Positions 63,320 to 64,000 of a stretch of 64,000 nucleotides of DNA are shown here, piece by piece. Each line of letters opens with the position of its first letter. Within the stretch, counting starts at the first letter, position 1. Under the pieces are notes generated by a model. The model was not told the DNA's origin. It saw nothing but the letters and a program-made list of their open reading frames with translations, and did not search any database. Origin of the DNA: Roseococcus sp. SYP-B2431 (GTDB lineage Bacteria; Pseudomonadota; Alphaproteobacteria; Acetobacterales; Acetobacteraceae). Made by a program: the position numbers and the translations under genes. The stretch spans positions 605,823 through 669,822 of the forward strand of contig NZ_SJXD01000022.1 in assembly GCF_004336745.1 (NCBI RefSeq). Reading direction: 5' to 3'.

Positions 63320-64000
63320 GCCGCGTCCACGAGCTGGACGAGCCGCGCCGCGATCGCCTCCAGCGGCAGGACCGCATCCGCGCCGCCGGCGCGGACGAGT
63401 TCCCCCGGCATGCCCCAGATCACCGCCGTCTCGGCCGATTCCGCGATGGTGCGGCCGCCGGCCCCGCGCAGCGCCGCCATGGTCGCCGCGCCGTCATGGC
63501 CCATTCCGGTCATCAGGACGCCGATCAGGCGCTCGGGCGCGAGATGCGCCAGCGCGCTCGCCACCAGCCGGTCGACGCTGGGATGCCAACGGTATTTCCC
63601 GCTCGCCGGCGTCGGCAGCACGACCGGCCCCGCGGCGCGGAGACTGACCGTCATGTCGGCGTCGCCGCGGGCGACGTAGATGGCGCCCGCGGCGATGGGG
63701 GTCGGTCGCACGACCTCGAGGACGCGCAGCGCGCAGAGCCCGTCCAGCCGGCCCGCCAGCGAGGCGGTGAAGGCGGCCGGCATGTGCTGCGCCACCAGGA
63801 CCGGCCAGGGGAAGTCCGCCGGCAGCGCGGTCAGCACGGTCTCCAGCGCGGGCGGCCCGCCCGTGGAGGTGCCGATGATCACCACGCCCGGCGGATGCCC
63901 GGCCGAGGCTGGCTGCCAGGGGGAGGGGCGGGGGGCGGGACGGGGCGCGGCCGGCCGCGCGGCCGGCGCGGCCGCCTGGCGCGCGCGCAGCCGCTCGGCC
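63316..64000 (-). CDS. cheB: Chemoreceptor glutamate methylesterase CheB, N-terminus beyond window
   Basis: The catalytic domain is present: VIIGTSTGGPPALETVL carries the nucleophile Ser, VAQHMPAAFTASLAGRLD the His, and LMTGMGHDGAATMAALRGAG the Asp. Before it, a Pro/Ala/Arg-rich linker runs to the window edge, so the receiver domain should lie to the right. The frame is open to base 64000. First gene of the visible overlapping operon. Confidence 0.94.
   Translation of the reverse strand, partial: AERLRARQAAAPAARPAAPRPAPRPSPWQPASAGHPPGVVIIGTSTGGPPALETVLTALPADFPWPVLVAQHMPAAFTASLAGRLDGLCALRVLEVVRPTPIAAGAIYVARGDADMTVSLRAAGPVVLPTPASGKYRWHPSVDRLVASALAHLAPERLIGVLMTGMGHDGAATMAALRGAGGRTIAESAETAVIWGMPGELVRAGGADAVLPLEAIAARLVQLVDAA

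Overview
The window is about 64 kb of very GC-rich DNA (roughly 70 % by eye). It carries alphaproteobacterial synteny (hemE / PEP-synthase regulator / maf), several Bug-type tripartite tricarboxylate receptors, and an Aap-type general amino-acid ABC operon. Together these suggest a heterotrophic member of the Acetobacteraceae (Roseomonas-like) or a close relative. That placement is an inference from gene content; no rRNA gene is present.

Layout. 1-5.9 kb: end of an MFS transporter, a HAD phosphatase, hemH and hemE on the minus strand, then a divergent gap with DnaA-box-like 9-mers and GANTC sites, then the PEP-synthase regulator and maf on the plus strand. This is the arrangement around the Caulobacter/Rickettsia chromosomal origin, so 4135-4441 is a candidate oriC. 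6.0-9.5 kb: a Bug receptor, then a tRNA-Leu gene split by about 1.67 kb of foreign-looking DNA that carries a hypothetical gene and a complete tRNA-Leu(UAA), then an esterase. 9.6-15.7 kb: two family-5 solute-binding proteins around a DppB/DppC permease pair, and an Asp/Glu racemase-like protein. 15.7-21.1 kb: an orphan transposase-domain protein, a 2-hydroxyacid dehydrogenase, an AT-rich OLD-family ATPase/TOPRIM gene (probable acquired defence gene), and a TRAP receptor broken by an amber codon. 21-29 kb: plsC, kup, the aapJQMP operon and an ornithine-cyclodeaminase homologue. 29-37.4 kb: a HerA-type ATPase, a dense GANTC cluster, a sulfotransferase-like gene, an amidohydrolase, a Bug receptor, an overlapping three-gene phospholipid cassette (CDP-alcohol phosphatidyltransferase, acyltransferase, CdsA), DUF1810 and a dienelactone hydrolase. 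37.4-56.3 kb: accessory catabolism (TauD-type dioxygenase, further Bug receptors, 2-hydroxyacid dehydrogenase, aldo/keto reductase, uronate dehydrogenase, acyl-CoA dehydrogenase, luciferase-like monooxygenase), with AraC and HxlR regulators and small secreted or cytoplasmic proteins. 56.4-64 kb: a tightly overlapping chemotaxis-like operon, cheB-cheR-cheA-STAS-cheY-cheC, followed by a hybrid histidine kinase whose first PAS domain has the cysteine signature of a LOV blue-light sensor.

The window joins a conserved origin-proximal housekeeping block to a long accessory region rich in solute receptors. The strongest candidates for something new are the LOV kinase at the end of the Che-like operon, the split tRNA-Leu with its replacement tRNA, and the GANTC cluster upstream of the HerA-type gene. 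The acquired OLD gene is a recognised family in a notable setting.
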